Positions 34,441-46,112 of a DNA stretch of 64,000 nt are shown in pieces. Each line of letters begins with the position of its first letter. The stretch's first letter is position 1. The translations under genes were made by a program, and so were the position numbers. The DNA comes from Lepidurus packardi (Eukaryota > Arthropoda > Branchiopoda > Notostraca > Triopsidae): assembly GCA_023053545.1 (NCBI GenBank), contig JAKZAN010000001.1, positions 496,001 to 560,000 of the forward strand, written 5' to 3'. The notes beneath the pieces are model-generated. The model saw only the letters and a program-made list of their open reading frames with translations, was not told the DNA's origin and made no database searches.

Positions 34441-37400
34441 ATGCTAGCCACGCCAAGCTTTTGGGTTTGGAAGAATGAAACAGTTCTTGGCCAGAAGTGT
34501 TTTATTTCGGTCAAACTTTGCCGCATTGAGTCATTTTTGAGTTAGTTGTCATCCCAGTGAGGGTTTATTTCTTGCCCATTTCTGAGAACGCGCCCGGAAG
34601 AGAACGTAACGTGTTCATTGGAATTCTATTGATGCTTTTCTCGTTTATTTTCGTTTTTCCTTCCGAGTGGACGTGGGACACCTTGATAGATTTGATCCTC
34701 TGCCATTCTTACATAAAGTTTATGGCCTTTTTGGTGCTAACTTTCCCTAATCGGGTTTGGAAAGATTAGCGCTTTGTGTTGGACGGTGCGTAATCCCTGT
34801 GATCTGGTCCCTTGATGAACTTTCTTCAATTCCGCGGTGTTTTCAAGACGTTTTCGGTGTTTTCAAGAAGAAGTCGAGGTAACCTTTTCGTTTTCCCGTG
34901 GAAATTTTTTTTAATGTATTCTTGTTTTTCTCACCCCTCTTTGCTCTAGGCTTCCTCTTTTGAGCCCCTAGTGCTCTTTCCTCGCTGATTAGTAGCGCAG
35001 GCATTCCTAAAGAAGATTATCCGTGCATTAATGGCGATTCCTCCAGCTGCAATACCAAAGATCATCGTCATCATCAGCTCTTCCCTCAACCCTTGCCTTG
35101 CCTTTGAGCGCCGCCGTAGCTGATCCCGTTGATGTTCTTCACGTCGCCTTTGATTCGGATTTCGGATTCGCCCTTTCTTGTGATGGAACTGGAGACCCAG
35201 AGGGCATAAGGTATGCTAGGAGGTTTGGCTGCGGTAAATCGCTTAAAGATTTGCTGCCATCCAACTTTCTGGGGGGCAGAAAGGTTTCCGTTGCTGCATG
35301 ATTCGTTAGGTCTTTAATGGTAGCAACGGAGCTTCTCTGTTTTTTCGAGGGGGGCGTGGTTTAGGTGGATTTTGGATACCGATGGAAATCAGGCAGGCCA
35401 GGGTTGAGTTCATCTGTGGATTGAAGAAGTGGAGTAAGTTTTTCCCTTATTTTTTGTTTATTGAATATTAATAGTTTTATTTGTAATTCAACAAGGCTTC
35501 TCAACCGGATTCCCTGCGTTACTACCCGAGATTATCTTCATTTGAAGCCTTTGTGAGGCTAAACTCCGTGTAGCCTCACATTTTCAGTGTGTTAAGTCTG
35601 AAACGGTTGCAACGGAGCTTCTCTGGGTGCATCGCTCTCTGGGAGGGCGCGATTCGGGTGCATTGTGGGGCCTATGGAGGACCAGCAGGAAAGGGGCGTT
35701 ATATTCGGGTGTGGTGATGAAGAGGCGGAGTAAGTTTTGACTTGTTATTTTTTTTTATTCTCTATACTAGTGTTGTTGTTTTTATTCAAATAGGCTACCC
35801 ATTGGATCTCCTGCGTTATTACTTAACATCTCAATGACATTGTGCCTTTATGTTGTTAAATGCCGTCCATTAGAAGAAAGCAAAGACATAAGAAGTGGCT
35901 CGATTCTGGCCCTCGACCCACGTCGTAGTAGAATTCGCCAGAAGTTTCGGTTTGGCAAGCCGTTCTCTGATTCGCTACCATGGATTGACGAACCCGAACC
36001 AAAGCTGCGCAGTACTTTCGTTGCTGTGAAAGCTGTGCTTTCGTATCAACATCAAACCGTGTCCGGATAGGTTCAAGAGAACGAATCCACAAGTGTGTTG
36101 CCTTTGAACGGATGTGCATCCTGAAGAACTCCCATAACATCAGTTGCTCCCTAGCAAGCAGTTAGTGCAGACTTGCTTTTCTCCAGCGATGTTGTGAAAG
36201 CTAGTAGTGAAGCTAATAGTGAGTTTATAGTTGAAACATTACCAAGCATGTTGAACATTAACAATCCGATTAAGCGTTATCGTCGAAAACATTACCAATT
36301 GGATCTTCGAAAATCTGGAGACAATTCAAGTGTCAAGTGTGGTGTTTGGCAAAAGGCTGGCCAGGCCTATGCCAGTAAAACAAAATGTGTTGGTGTTAAG
36401 TGTGCTCTCATCCCTCCCATTCATCCCTCCTGTCTACTTCATCCCTGCCTTACATCATCCTTCGCAGTCGACACAATTTACAACTTTAATCTGCTAAGCT
36501 GATACTTCTGCTACTTGGAGGTAGCTACTTACCTTCTGTGGGAACTAGGAGAACCAGAAGGAACAGGTATGCCAGGAGTTAAAGTGTTGTTGGCCGATTA
36601 GGTCTTTTGCCGCAACTTTTAATTTCCTGGGCGGCGAAAAGTCTTGGTTGTTGCCATTCATTAGGTCTTTAATGGTAACAACGAAGCTTTTCTATGTTAA
36701 CGCGTGGTCAAAGGATTTGGGGAGCCTCTACTGAAGAACGCAGCCCTGGCAGGGATGGAAGTTTCGCCCATTTGTCTGATCCTTGGGATGCCTTCATTCC
36801 CCTTTCTTCAAATCCCGGTGTATTCAAGAGCGAAAAGTGCAGATGGAAGTTTCGCCTATTTGCCTGATCTTCGGGATTCCTTCATGCCCCTTCTTCAAAT
36901 CCCCGTGTTTCCAAGAGTGAAAAGTGCCGCGATAAACCGTTCTTCGGGTTGGTCCCTTGGTGAGCTTTCTTCACATTCAGCGGTGTTCCCAAGATTGCCT
37001 GCTAAGCCAAAGTCAACTTTTGCAAGTCGGAGTGTTCGCGAGGTCGAGGTAAAAGATAATCTTTGTCGTTCCCATGTCATTTAGATTTTGATTCGTTTGT
37101 AAACATTTGGAACTTACTTTTTTCTACTTTACGTTTCGTTGCAGGATCTTTGGTAACGTTAATCGACTAAAGTGGGTGGAAGGTGGCAAAAGGGGGAGGA
37201 CAACTGGGTGTTACGACGTTCATACGATGTCCTGAACCGGAAATGCAGAAGTGAAGTCGACTTGACGAACGTCTCAAACGTGTGCAACTTGTGTTGTTGT
37301 TTTTTATTTGTCCATCGAAAGTCTACAAACACAAAACTCGGCAAGTTTTCTACTTCTCCAAAGTCCTTCTCCTTTTCACATATTTTATGCAACTTGTGTT

Positions 37401-40400
37401 GTTGTTTTTTATGTGTTACTGGAAGTCTACAAACGCGAATCAGGACAAGTTTGATCCTTTTCATGCGTTTTGCATTTTCACTCGTTTCGGGAGCCTTCCT
37501 CTGCGGATGGGTTTGTTCACACGTATTTGTAAGTTTTAGACATTTTGTTTATGAATTGATTTCATGCGTACTGATATTTTTCTCTTCTTCTAGTTTTCGG
37601 TGTCGAAATGAAGGGGAAGAGGAAGTAATCCTGTGCCAAGAGGTCAACATCTAACGAATCCGATTTCAGTTTAAAGGTCATGGGGAGCTTCGGAGTGATT
37701 GTTGTAACACGTTAATTTACATTTATAAGTTTTTACTACTCATTGTTTCTTTCAGGCGAGCATCGCTGAGGTCTTCACTATGGCGGTGGCTAACCATAGA
37801 CAGCAGTGGCGGTCTTTGGCGGGCAATTCCTATTGAAAACATCGTTGGAGGTTTTCATTAGGGCGGTGGCTAACTTAAGACAGCAGTGGCGGTCTTTGGC
37901 GGGCAATTCCTTTTGAAAACATCGTTGGAGGTTTTCATTAGGGCGGTGGCTAACCATAGACAGTTGTGGCGGTCTTTGGCGGGCAATTCCTTTTGAAAAC
38001 ATCGTTGGAGGTTTTCATTAGGGCGGTGGCTAACTTAAGACAGCAGTGGCGGTCTTTGGCGGGCAATTCCTATTGAAAACATCGTTGGAGGTTTTCATTA
38101 GGGCGGTGGCTAACCATAGACAGTTGTGGCGGTCTTTGGCGGGCAATTCCTATTGAAAACATCGTTGGAGGTTTTCATTAGGGCGGTGGCTAACCATAGA
38201 CAGTTGTGGCGGTCTTTGGCGGGCAATTCCTTTTGAAAACATCGTTGGAGGTTTTCATTAGGGCGGTGGCTAACTTAAGACAGCAGTGGCGGTCTTTGGC
38301 GGGCAATTCCTATTGAAAACATCGTTGGAGGTTTTCATTAGGGCGGTGGCTAACCATAGACAGTTGTGGCGGTCTTTGGCGGGCAATTCCTATTGAAAAC
38401 ATCGTTGGAGGTTTTCATTAGGGCGGTGGCTAACCATAGACAGTTGTGGCGGTCTTTGGCGGGCAATTCCTTTTGAAAACATCGTTGGAGGTTTTCATTA
38501 GGGCGGTGGCTAACTTAAGACAGCAGTGGCGGTCTTTGGCGGGCAATTCCTATTGAAAACATCGTTGGAGGTTTTCATTAGGGCGGTGGCTAACCATAGA
38601 CAGTTGTGGCGGTCTTTGGCGGGCAATTCCTATTGAAAACATCGTTGGAGGTTTTCATTAGGGCGGTGGCTAACCATAGACAGTTGTGGCGGTCTTTGGC
38701 GGGCAATTCCTTTTGAAAACATCGTTGGAGGTTTTCATTAGGGCGGTGGCTAACTTAAGACAGCAGTGGCGGTCTTTGGCGGGCAATTCCTATTGAAAAC
38801 ATCGTTGGAGGTTTTCATTAGGGCGGTGGCTAACCATAGACAGTTGTGGCGGTCTTTGGCGGGCAATTCCTTTTGAAAACATCGTTGGAGGTTTTCATTA
38901 GGGCGGTGGCTAACTTAAGACAGCAGTGGCGGTCTTTGGTGGGCAATTCCTATTGAAAACATCGTTGGAGGTTTTCATTAGGGCGGTGGCTAACCATAGA
39001 CAGTTGTGGCGGTCTTTGGCGGGCAATTCCTATTGAAAACATCGTTGGAGGTTTTCATTAGGGCGGTGGCTAACCATAGACAGCAGTGGCGGTCTTTGGC
39101 GGGCAATTCCTTTTGAAAACATCGTTGGAGGTTTTCATTAGGGCGGTGGCTAACCATAGACAGTTGTGGCGGTCTTTGGCGGGCAATTCCTTTTGAAAAC
39201 ATCGTTGGAGGTTTTCATTAGGGCGGTGGCTAACTTAAGACAGCAGTGGCGGTCTTTGGCGGGCAATTCCTATTGAAAACATCGTTGGAGGTTTTCATTA
39301 GGGCGGTGGCTAACCATAGACAGTTGTGGCGGTCTTTGGCGGGCAATTCCTATTGAAAACATCGTTGGAGGTTTTCATTAGGGCGGTGGCTAACCATAGA
39401 CAGTTGTGGCGGTCTTTGGCGGGCAATTCCTTTTGAAAACATCGTTGGAGGTTTTCATTAGGGCGGTGGCTAACTTAAGACAGCAGTGGCGGTCTTTGGC
39501 GGGCAATTCCTATTGAAAACATCGTTGGAGGTTTTCATTAGGGCGGTGGCTAACCATAGACAGTTGTGGCGGTCTTTGGCGGGCAATTCCTTTTGAAAAC
39601 ATCGTTGGAGGTTTTCATTAGGGCGGTGGCTAACCATAGACAGTTGTGGCGGTCTTTGGCGGGCAATTCCTTTTGAAAACATCGTTGGAGGTTTTCATTA
39701 GGGCGGTGGCTAACCATAGACAGTTGTGGCGGTCTTTGGCGGGCAATTCCTATTGAAAACATCGTTGGAGGTTTTCATTAGGGCGGTGGCTAACCATAGA
39801 CAGCAGTGGCGGTCTTTGGCGGGCAATTCCTTTTGAAAACATCGTTGGAGGTTTTCATTAGGGCGGTGGCTAACTTAAGACAGCAGTGGCGGTCTTTGGC
39901 GGGCAATTCACGGAATCCAAGGACGCAAGACTCGAAATCTTGGAATTCAAGAACGTAATGCAAATTTAAGAAAAAAATGCTATTCTTTTAATGTTTTGTG
40001 TAATTTTTTGTAGATTACGCGGCTGTCGGTTTGGGAGAGCTACTCTGTATCTTGAAGCCTGTGATAGGTAGTTCGCAGGATTCGTAATCCCTTTCGAGAG
40101 AGGCGCTGGAAGTCCTGCGATATCAGTGGTGTCCAGTGTTGTGCCTACAAAGCCTGGAACCCTGTCTGGAGGGATTGGCTGAGTATCAACATCAACGGGG
40201 TGAGGGACGCCAGCGTTGCTCGCTGACTGATGGCCAGGGATGCGAATCTTCTGCAGAGGTTTAGTTCTTTGCCAGGACCGGAAGGAAAGCGAAATGTAAG
40301 TTTTCTTTTGAATGCGTTTTACAATTTGATTAATTGGTCTTATTTTTATCTTATTATAGTTCAAGTGAAAATGAAGAAATAATCTCAAGTGATCCATCGC

Positions 40401-40870
40401 GGTATTGCCATGATGCGAATTTGTCCGCAGCGTGTCAGAGCACCGCAGATCCTCCATCGTCTAGCTTCCAAGGAAGGTGAATTAATTTCACATATACATA
40501 AGGATGCAATAATGGTGAATTACAACGGAAGAACGACAAACAGTAGATGACACAATTTTTGTTAGGCAGAAGACCTGATCAAGCAGGAAATTATTGTGAT
40601 TCTCAATTTGAAATCAACGTCCAGGATCGGATCAATTTGATCGTCATTTTCGTAATTTAATTTGGTCCCTTACAAGATTATGGACTCGTCGGCTTTATGT
40701 CAGAATCCGGCGGCCTTCTTTGTTCAATTCCGCGGTGTTTTCAAGACGAAGTCGAGGTAATTTTTCGTTTTCCCCAAATTCTCAAACTTTTATTTTGAGG
40801 AAATTTTCCTTCTCATTTGAGTCTCTGTAGGCATTCTTTTTAAGGAGCGCTAAAAGGAAAAATGCTGAAT
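34441..40870 (+). repeat. Left-arm-only segment
   Basis: About 6.4 kb without an obvious inverted partner as a block. It contains diverged extra copies of the same modules (for example cagcaggaaaggggcgttat at about 35,690 and ttttcggtgtcgaaatgaag at about 37,590) and the 80-bp satellite. A 163-codon minus-strand frame at 39,966-40,457 crosses plus-strand splice-like signals and has no recognised family. Confidence 0.65.
37781..39909. repeat. 80-bp satellite, ~27 copies, trimeric higher-order pattern
   Basis: The unit starts gggcggtggctaaccataga, continues cagttgtggcggtctttggc and gggcaattccttttgaaaac, and ends atcgttggaggttttcatta. The period is exactly 80 bp from 37,781 to 39,861, with the last unit cut after gggcaattc. 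Two diagnostic sites (ccataga-cagttg versus cttaaga-cagcag, and ttttg versus tattg) define monomer types. Between 38,021 and 38,740 three types alternate as three perfect 240-bp trimers, and the pattern recurs less regularly elsewhere. The single-copy precursor may be the adjacent tcttcactatggcggtggct. Confidence 0.95.
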
Positions 40871-43800
40871 TCATGGTTTCAATTTATGCCAACAGGAAAG
40901 CTTTTGGAAAGGTTCAGAAAACCATTTGGATGCGAAATAAAACACCCACTTTCGAGAAGCCGAGGATACTTGTGAGCCGCGGTTACCAGATTCGTCTTTG
41001 GTGTTCATTACGCAAAGTAAATTTTTGATTTGAATGAACTCGATCTTTTGTATTAATATCTGCCTTGTCATTGTCTAATAGGCTTGAGATAGAGCTCCGT
41101 TTGGCTACTATTCCGTATGGGGAAATACCACGAGCAGGCCCGTTCAGTCTTCATGGTCGTCTGGGTTTTGGTGGGCGTGGTTGTGGGGCCGGTGGAGGAC
41201 CAGCAGGCAAGGGACGGTATTGCGTGTGTGGTGTTGAAGAGGGCGGAGTAAGTTTGGATTTCTATTTTTTTTTAATTCTCTCTACTAATGTTGTTGCTTT
41301 TATTCCAATAGGCTATCCATTTATCCATTATTACTTAACAACATCTCCATGACATTGTGCCTTTATTGTGTCGTTCAGTTCCGTCAATAAGAAGAAAGCG
41401 AAGAGTCTTGTGAGCTGCAGTTATCAAATCCCCCAGTTTCGTCTTTGGCGTTCGCAACTGGAGTTGTGCGATGCTTTCCCTCCTCCGATTTGTTAATTTT
41501 TTGGTAAGTGATTTTTATATTTGTATTTTCCTTCATTTTTATTTGTATTTTCCTTCAAATTATTTGTATTTTCCTTCATTTTTATTTGTATTTTCCTTCA
41601 AATTATTTGTATTTTCCTTCATTTTTATGCGTATTATCCTTCATTTTAGAATGTCAGAATATGGAGTTTAAACACTCACCCAGCGCAGTGCCCAATCAGG
41701 ATGCTCGTAATGTTGCCATGGTTTCTGGCGAATGGGTACAGCCCTCTGTCGGTGCTTGTCGATGACGACGGAATTAATCTCGTCTGCGAACAAAACTAGA
41801 ACCTTCTACACGTCAGGTATTTTGCTCCCGTTTTATTTCAAGTTTATCGACTCCCATCCGACTTGTATCAAAGTGAAAGCATCCAACACTTGTATAGTAT
41901 GCAAGCAGCATGCATATTCTCACAGTTTGCTCATTAAAAGTAGCAATATTGAGCATTTTCGACATAATTCCCGAGGGTTAGCGTCAGTAGGTTTCGAACG
42001 TTTTCAAGTGTCTTCGCTCCCCGTTGGCTACATATTGCCATTAGTGTCAAGTTCCCACAGTGCGTTCCATTTCCTCTACTCAGACAACGATTCGTTCTTT
42101 CTATTTTCACGAAATCCGATTTTCTTTTTAGCAATTTACCAGTTGCTTTTTTGATGTGTCAAGTCGGGTGGGGTGACTGTTTTAGTGACTCAACTTAAAC
42201 TGGACAAAGCTTACAAAGTTGTGCTTAAACCTTACAAAGTTGTGCTTAAACCTGAACGGTATTTACTAAGAGTTCTTTTTCTATTTATTAGACGGTGCCA
42301 CCTTTCACAGTGAGTGATAGTATTACAACGTGTTAAGCGTGTGGTGCTCATCCATTCCCTCTTCCTGTTCTGCTAAGCTGAGGCTGTGGGGAGCTATTAT
42401 TTAATGTGCTGTGCTGGTGGAATCCGGCTGCGATTTTGCCGTGTTTTCAAGATTGTTGCTGTTTTCGGGGGGATCCACGTGTTCGCTCAGTCGAGGTAAG
42501 AACTTTTTTGAATTTTTTCCAAAGTGGCTTTCTGGTTTCTTTCCCCAATCGAAGAGGCCATTATATGTTTGCAAGCTGTCCCATCTACAAGCTGAACTAA
42601 GCTCTACAAACTGCGCCATCTATTATCAACTAGTAGAGACTCACTGAACACCCCCAAGGCACAAACGAACCAGCAGAAGGGTGTTTTTCTCCTGATACTT
42701 TTGACGTAATACTGATGCTTGTCTCTTTTGTTCTAGAATTCTCGGCGAAACCGAAGGGAAGGCTTTCAACTGCATTCACTGCGTGACTACCCAAGATTAG
42801 AGCCATTTGAAGCCTTTCTGACGCTAAACTCCGCCCACTTTTGAAGAAGACGAGGAAACTTGTGTTACCAGATTCGTCTTTGATGTTCGTTACGCAAGGT
42901 CCATTTTTTTAGTTTGAATGAACTCGATCTTTTTGTATTAATATCTGCTTTTGTCATTGTCTAATAGGCTTGAGGTAGAGCTCCGTTGTGCTAATATTTC
43001 GCATTGGGAAATACCACGAGTGTGTCAAGTCTTCAACGGTAGCAACGATTTGGTGAAAGATTTGGAAAGATTTGAAAGATTTGGTGGGCGTGGTTCGGGT
43101 GCATTGTGGGGCCTATGGAGGACCAGCAGGAAAGGGGCGTTATATTCTGGTGTGGTGATGAAGAGGCGGAGTAAGTTTTGACTTGTTATTATTTTTTTTA
43201 TTCTCTATACTAGTGTTGTTGTTTTTATTCAAATAGGCTATCCATTGGAACTCCTGCGTTATTACTTAACAACATCTCAATGACATTATGAATTTATGTT
43301 GTTAAATGCCGTCCATTAGAAGAAAGCGAAGACATAAGAAGTGGCTCGGTTCTGGCCCTCGAATCTTCCTCTGCGGATGTGTTTGTTCACACTTATTTGT
43401 AAGTTTTAAACATTTTCTTTATGAATTTCTACCGATATTTTTCTCTTTTCTTCTAGTTTTCGGTGGCAAAATGAAGGGGAAGAGGAAGTAATCCTGTGCC
43501 AAGAGGTCAGCATCTCCTAACGAATCAGATTTCGGTTTGGTTTGGCAAGCTGTTCTCTGATTCGCTACCATGGATGGACGAACCCGAACCGAAGCTGCGT
43601 AGCACTGCATGTGTTTTCGTATAAACACCAAACCGTGTCCGGATAGTTTCAAGAGTTTGTTGCCTTTGAACGGATGTCCACCCTGAAGAACCCTATAACG
43701 TCAGTTGCTCCCTAGCAAGCAGTCAGTGCTCACCTGCTTCTCTCCAGCGATGTTGTGAAAGCTAGTAGTGAGTTTATAGTTAAACATTCCCAAGCATGTT

Positions 43801-45617
43801 GAACATTAACAATCGGATTAAGTGTTATCTTCGAAAACATTACCAATTGGATCTTCGAAAACCTGGAGTCAATTCAAGTGCGCGTTTAAAGTGTTACGTG
43901 TGGTGTTTGGCAAAAGGCTTGTCAGGCCTATGCCAGTACAAAAATATGTGTTCTCTACTTCATCTCTATGTGTGCTCTCTACTTCATCCCTGCATTACAC
44001 CGGAAATGCAAAAGTGAGGACGAATGTCTCAAACGTGTGTTGTTGTTTTTTACTTGTGTGTCGGGAGTCTACAAACACAAAATTCGGCAAGTTTTCTCCT
44101 CCTCCATAGTCCTCCTCCTTTTCATACGTTTTCTGTTTTCACTCGTTTTGGGAGCCTTCCTCTGCGGATGTCTTCACACTTATTTGTAAGTTTTAAACAT
44201 TTTGTTAATGAATTGATTTCATGCGTGCTAATATTTTTCTCTTTTCTTCTAGTTTTCGGTGGCAAAATGAAGGGGAAGAGGAAGTAATCCTGTGCCAAGA
44301 GGTCAGCATCTCCTAACGAATCAGATTTCAGTGTAAACGTCATGGGGACCTTCGGAGTGATGGTAGTAACGCTTTAAATTTACATTTGTAAGTTTTTACT
44401 ACTCATTGTTTCTTTCAGGCTAGCAAATAGAAGGCTATTTGGATCGAATATTTGGATTGAAGTCGAATATGGATGACAAGATTTCGAAGCGGGTAGCAAA
44501 AAGCCGATTTACATGCAGTTTGTATTGTTGAGATTTATTTTAAATTTTAATGTTCTTCACTTTTCCCCAAGTCACGCTTTAGATTCGCCGCTTCTTCATT
44601 CGCCGTTCTCCTAGTACTTCAGGATTTCAGTTGAGTTTCAACTGACTTGACTTTTAATTTATTTTTCTTAATTTTAAGTTTTATTTATTTGTTTGTTTTG
44701 TTTATTTGTTGTACCAAAAAGTTCCCCGTAAAATCTAGTTTCCAAAAATGTCCTTTCTGTATTATTTGCCAATTTTGCAATAAAAATTTAAATTTTAAAT
44801 ATTTTTGCGTGAATTTCCAAAAAAATCCGCTAAAAAAGGGGGCGTGGTTTCCGAAATGGACGAATCCTATTGGTGGATTGGACCAAAAAGGGGGCGTGGC
44901 TCCTTTTCGAGATTTCGAAGCGTTTTCTGGGCTATTTTCCATAAGGATCCCTGCACGATCAAGGGGGTCCCCTTGAAAAATCGTCAAAAATTGAAGCCTC
45001 GCCCCTTTCCCTGTACCCAACTCCCCTGCTCGGTTTCCTATCCACGATATTCGAGCTCGTAATGCCGAAGCATCACAATTTCGAATATGCGAATAGGAAC
45101 CTTGCCGGGAATTTGGTATATGGTACAGGGAAAGGGAGCCAATTAATATTTCGTTTATTCGACGAAATAAAGTGCCACGACCGGGAATCGAACCGAGAAC
45201 CTTTGGGTCCCCAGTCATGCGTGGTATCCACGCGGTCACGGGCTTATATATAAAAGGCGTTGAGGCAGGTATATAAGCAACATAGGAACCAAAGTGTATG
45301 TATGTATGTATGTATGTATGTATGTGTATGTATGTATGTGTATGTGTATGTATGTATGTGTATGTATGTATGTATACATGGTGTACGTGCAAGGTTGCGA
45401 GAAGGTTATTTGAAGGTTATTGAGGTCATTTGAAGGTTATTTGAAGTCCGGGTAGCTAAAGGTGTACGTGCAAGGTTATTTGAATGTTATTTGAAGGTCA
45501 TTGAGGTCATTTGAAGGTTATTTGAAGTCCGGGTAGCTAAAGGTGTACGTGCAAGGTTGCATGAAGGTTATTTGAAGGTCATTGAGGTCATTTGAAGGTT
45601 ATTTGAAGGTCATTGAA
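40871..45617 (+). repeat. Left arm, inner segment
   Basis: Matches the minus strand of 45,624 to about 49,850. The match is closest near the centre; 44,650-45,250 versus 46,170-46,790 differ at only scattered bases. It contains at least two diverged copies of one module (about 41,065-41,800 and 42,950-44,430) with matching intron-like segments. Confidence 0.8.
45173..45245 (-). repeat. tRNA-derived (SINE-like) promoter module, left arm
   Basis: On the minus strand, an A-box-like tgaccgcgtgg is followed about 45 bases later by a perfect B box, ggttcgattcc, then ccggtcgtggca. The arms do not fold into a clean cloverleaf (T-stem mismatch, no clear anticodon stem), so this is a tRNA-related element rather than a functional tRNA gene. 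Confidence 0.6.
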
Positions 45618-46112
45618 ATCCAATTCAATGACCTTCAAATAACCTTCAAATGACCTTCAAATAACCTTCAAACAACCTTCATGCAACCTTGCACGTACAC
45701 CTTTAGCTACCCGGACTTCAAATAACCTTCAAATGACCTCAATGACCTTCAAATAACCTTCAAATGACCTTCATGCAACCTTGCACGTACACCTTTAGCT
45801 ACCCGGACTTCAAATAACCTTCAAATGACCTCAATGACCTTCAAATAACCTTCAAATGACCTTCATGCAACCTTGCACGTACACCTTTAGCTACCCGGAC
45901 TTCAAATAACCTTCAAATGACCTCAATGACCTTCAAATAACCTTCTCGCAACCTTGCACGTACACCATGTATACATACATACATACACATACATACATAC
46001 ACATACATAGATACACATACATAGATACATACACATACATACATACACATACATAGATACACATACATAGATACACATACATACATACATACATATACAT
46101 ACATATATACAT
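45293..46112. repeat. Palindrome centre: microsatellites and gaaggttatttg repeats
   Basis: A tgta/tgtg microsatellite (45,293-45,372) faces its complement (about 45,958-46,112). Between them are repeats of gaaggttatttgaaggtcat and gtgtacgtgcaaggttgc, then, after the axis, their complements. At the axis, atttgaaggtcattgaa and ttcaatgaccttcaaat flank a 6-base spacer at 45618-45623. Confidence 0.9.

Noticed and set aside
37790..39762. 70-codon minus-strand proteins in the satellite
   Set aside because: The same peptide recurs only because the DNA repeats; frames end within one 240-bp trimer and no start context or splice logic supports them.
37781..39909. CRISPR-like regular array
   Set aside because: The 80-bp units are contiguous near-identical monomers with no unique spacers, in a eukaryotic genome; this is a satellite.
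45173..45245. Functional tRNA gene
   Set aside because: A and B boxes are present, but the T stem has a mismatch and no proper anticodon or acceptor stem forms; kept as a tRNA-derived repeat.
44685..45392. 235-codon minus-strand frame across the palindrome centre, and its mirror at 46,177-46,620
   Set aside because: Reads through a microsatellite and the tRNA-like module; the mirrored copy shows it follows from the inverted repeat. No family recognised.
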